Source: Candidatus Shapirobacteria bacterium
GTDB lineage: Bacteria; Patescibacteriota; Microgenomatia; VGLL01
Reading direction: 5' to 3'
DNA length: 5,242 nucleotides
Assembly: GCA_016866735.1 (NCBI GenBank)
Contig: VGLL01000073.1
Coordinates: 1 to 5,242 of the forward strand
Shown here: piece by piece, positions 5,138-5,242 of the stretch
How positions within the stretch are numbered: the stretch's first letter is position 1
Layout: the number at the start of each line of letters is the position of its first letter
The notes under the pieces: generated by a model
Seen by the model: only the letters and a program-made list of their open reading frames with translations
What the model was told of the DNA's origin: nothing
Databases searched by the model: none
Translations under genes and position numbers: made by a program

Positions 5138-5216
5138 AATTTCTTAATTTCTCAATTTCCGGTCGCTTTGCGACCCAATTTCAGTCCCGCCTCGCGGGAC
5201 GAATTTCTTAATTTCA
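5138..5216. repeat. Composite REP-like element: two different hairpins among AATTTC units
   Basis: In plus-strand order: two 8-bp units (AATTTCTT, AATTTCTC), AATTTCC, hairpin family 1 (GGTCGC-TTT-GCGACC, 5161-5175), CAATTTCA, hairpin family 2 (GTCCCGC-CTC-GCGGGAC, 5184-5200), then AATTTCTT and AATTTCA. Positions 5145-5182 repeat 2682-2718, and the second hairpin matches 3456-3472 in both stem arms but differs in its loop (CTC instead of TTA). The element directly precedes the ATG of the four-helix-bundle gene. I saw no convincing promoter here. Confidence 0.88.
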
Positions 5217-5242
5217 GCCAACTTAAGATTAAATAACCAACA
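5217..5242. other. Unassigned window edge
   Basis: These 26 bases outside the composite repeat contain no recognisable gene end, promoter or repeat. They may be the end of the upstream gene or spacer. Confidence 0.4.

Noticed and set aside
5138..5216. CRISPR array
   Set aside because: The repeated units are only 6-8 bp with no unique spacers of regular length.
1..5242. Alternative genetic code (TGA read as glycine, as in Gracilibacteria/SR1)
   Set aside because: All frames are intact without TGA reassignment, and TGA serves as the stop in the ATGA overlap at 2679-2682.

Overview
The window reads as a piece of a small, AT-rich bacterial genome. All six genes lie on the minus strand, so transcription runs from right to left. 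The best guess is a Patescibacteria (Candidate Phyla Radiation) or similar uncultured bacterium. This guess rests on gene content (a GT39-like glycosyltransferase, a Wzx-type flippase, lineage-specific membrane proteins and an S23-type four-helix-bundle gene), tight spacing, almost no Shine-Dalgarno sequences, and many AATTTC/hairpin repeats. It is inference; no marker gene is present. TAA, TAG and TGA all end genes here, so the genetic code looks standard.

Layout in transcription order: (1) 5242-5138, an intergenic composite repeat with two different short perfect hairpins among AATTTC units. (2) 5137-4754, a four-helix-bundle (S23/IVP-like) gene whose two ends both merge into AATTTC repeats. 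(3) 4753-4667, a short spacer with a small hairpin and a good promoter (TTGACA, 18 nt, TAAAAT). (4) 4666-3479, a membrane-anchored extracytoplasmic protein with two probable beta-sandwich domains. (5) 3478-3426, a second hairpin/AATTTC element. (6) 3425-2679, a multi-pass membrane protein with a C-terminal IPT/TIG-like domain; its last 13 residues are encoded by repeat DNA. (7) 2682-1999, a multi-pass membrane protein of unknown function, coupled to gene 6 by an ATGA overlap that also lies in the repeat. (8) 1951-728, an oligosaccharide/polysaccharide flippase. (9) 722-1, the N-terminal 240 residues of a GT-C glycosyltransferase (GT39/PMT_2 type), cut by the window edge.

Genes 4 to 9 look like a cell-surface glycan module: a GT-C enzyme that would use a lipid-linked sugar, a flippase that would move lipid-linked glycans across the membrane, two membrane proteins of unknown role and an anchored domain protein that could bind glycan or cell wall.

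The most unusual content is repeat DNA. First, six separate arrays inside three neighbouring membrane-protein genes share a 9-bp period (C4 plus five mostly A/T bases on the plus strand, so G-runs on the coding strand). Each adds three residues per unit (LGI/LGG/LGE in five arrays, WGI in one), and several meet the simple G-quadruplex rule. Second, REP-like hairpins with different stems sit in the same AATTTC(C)-hairpin-CAATTTC frame, next to or inside gene starts and stops.
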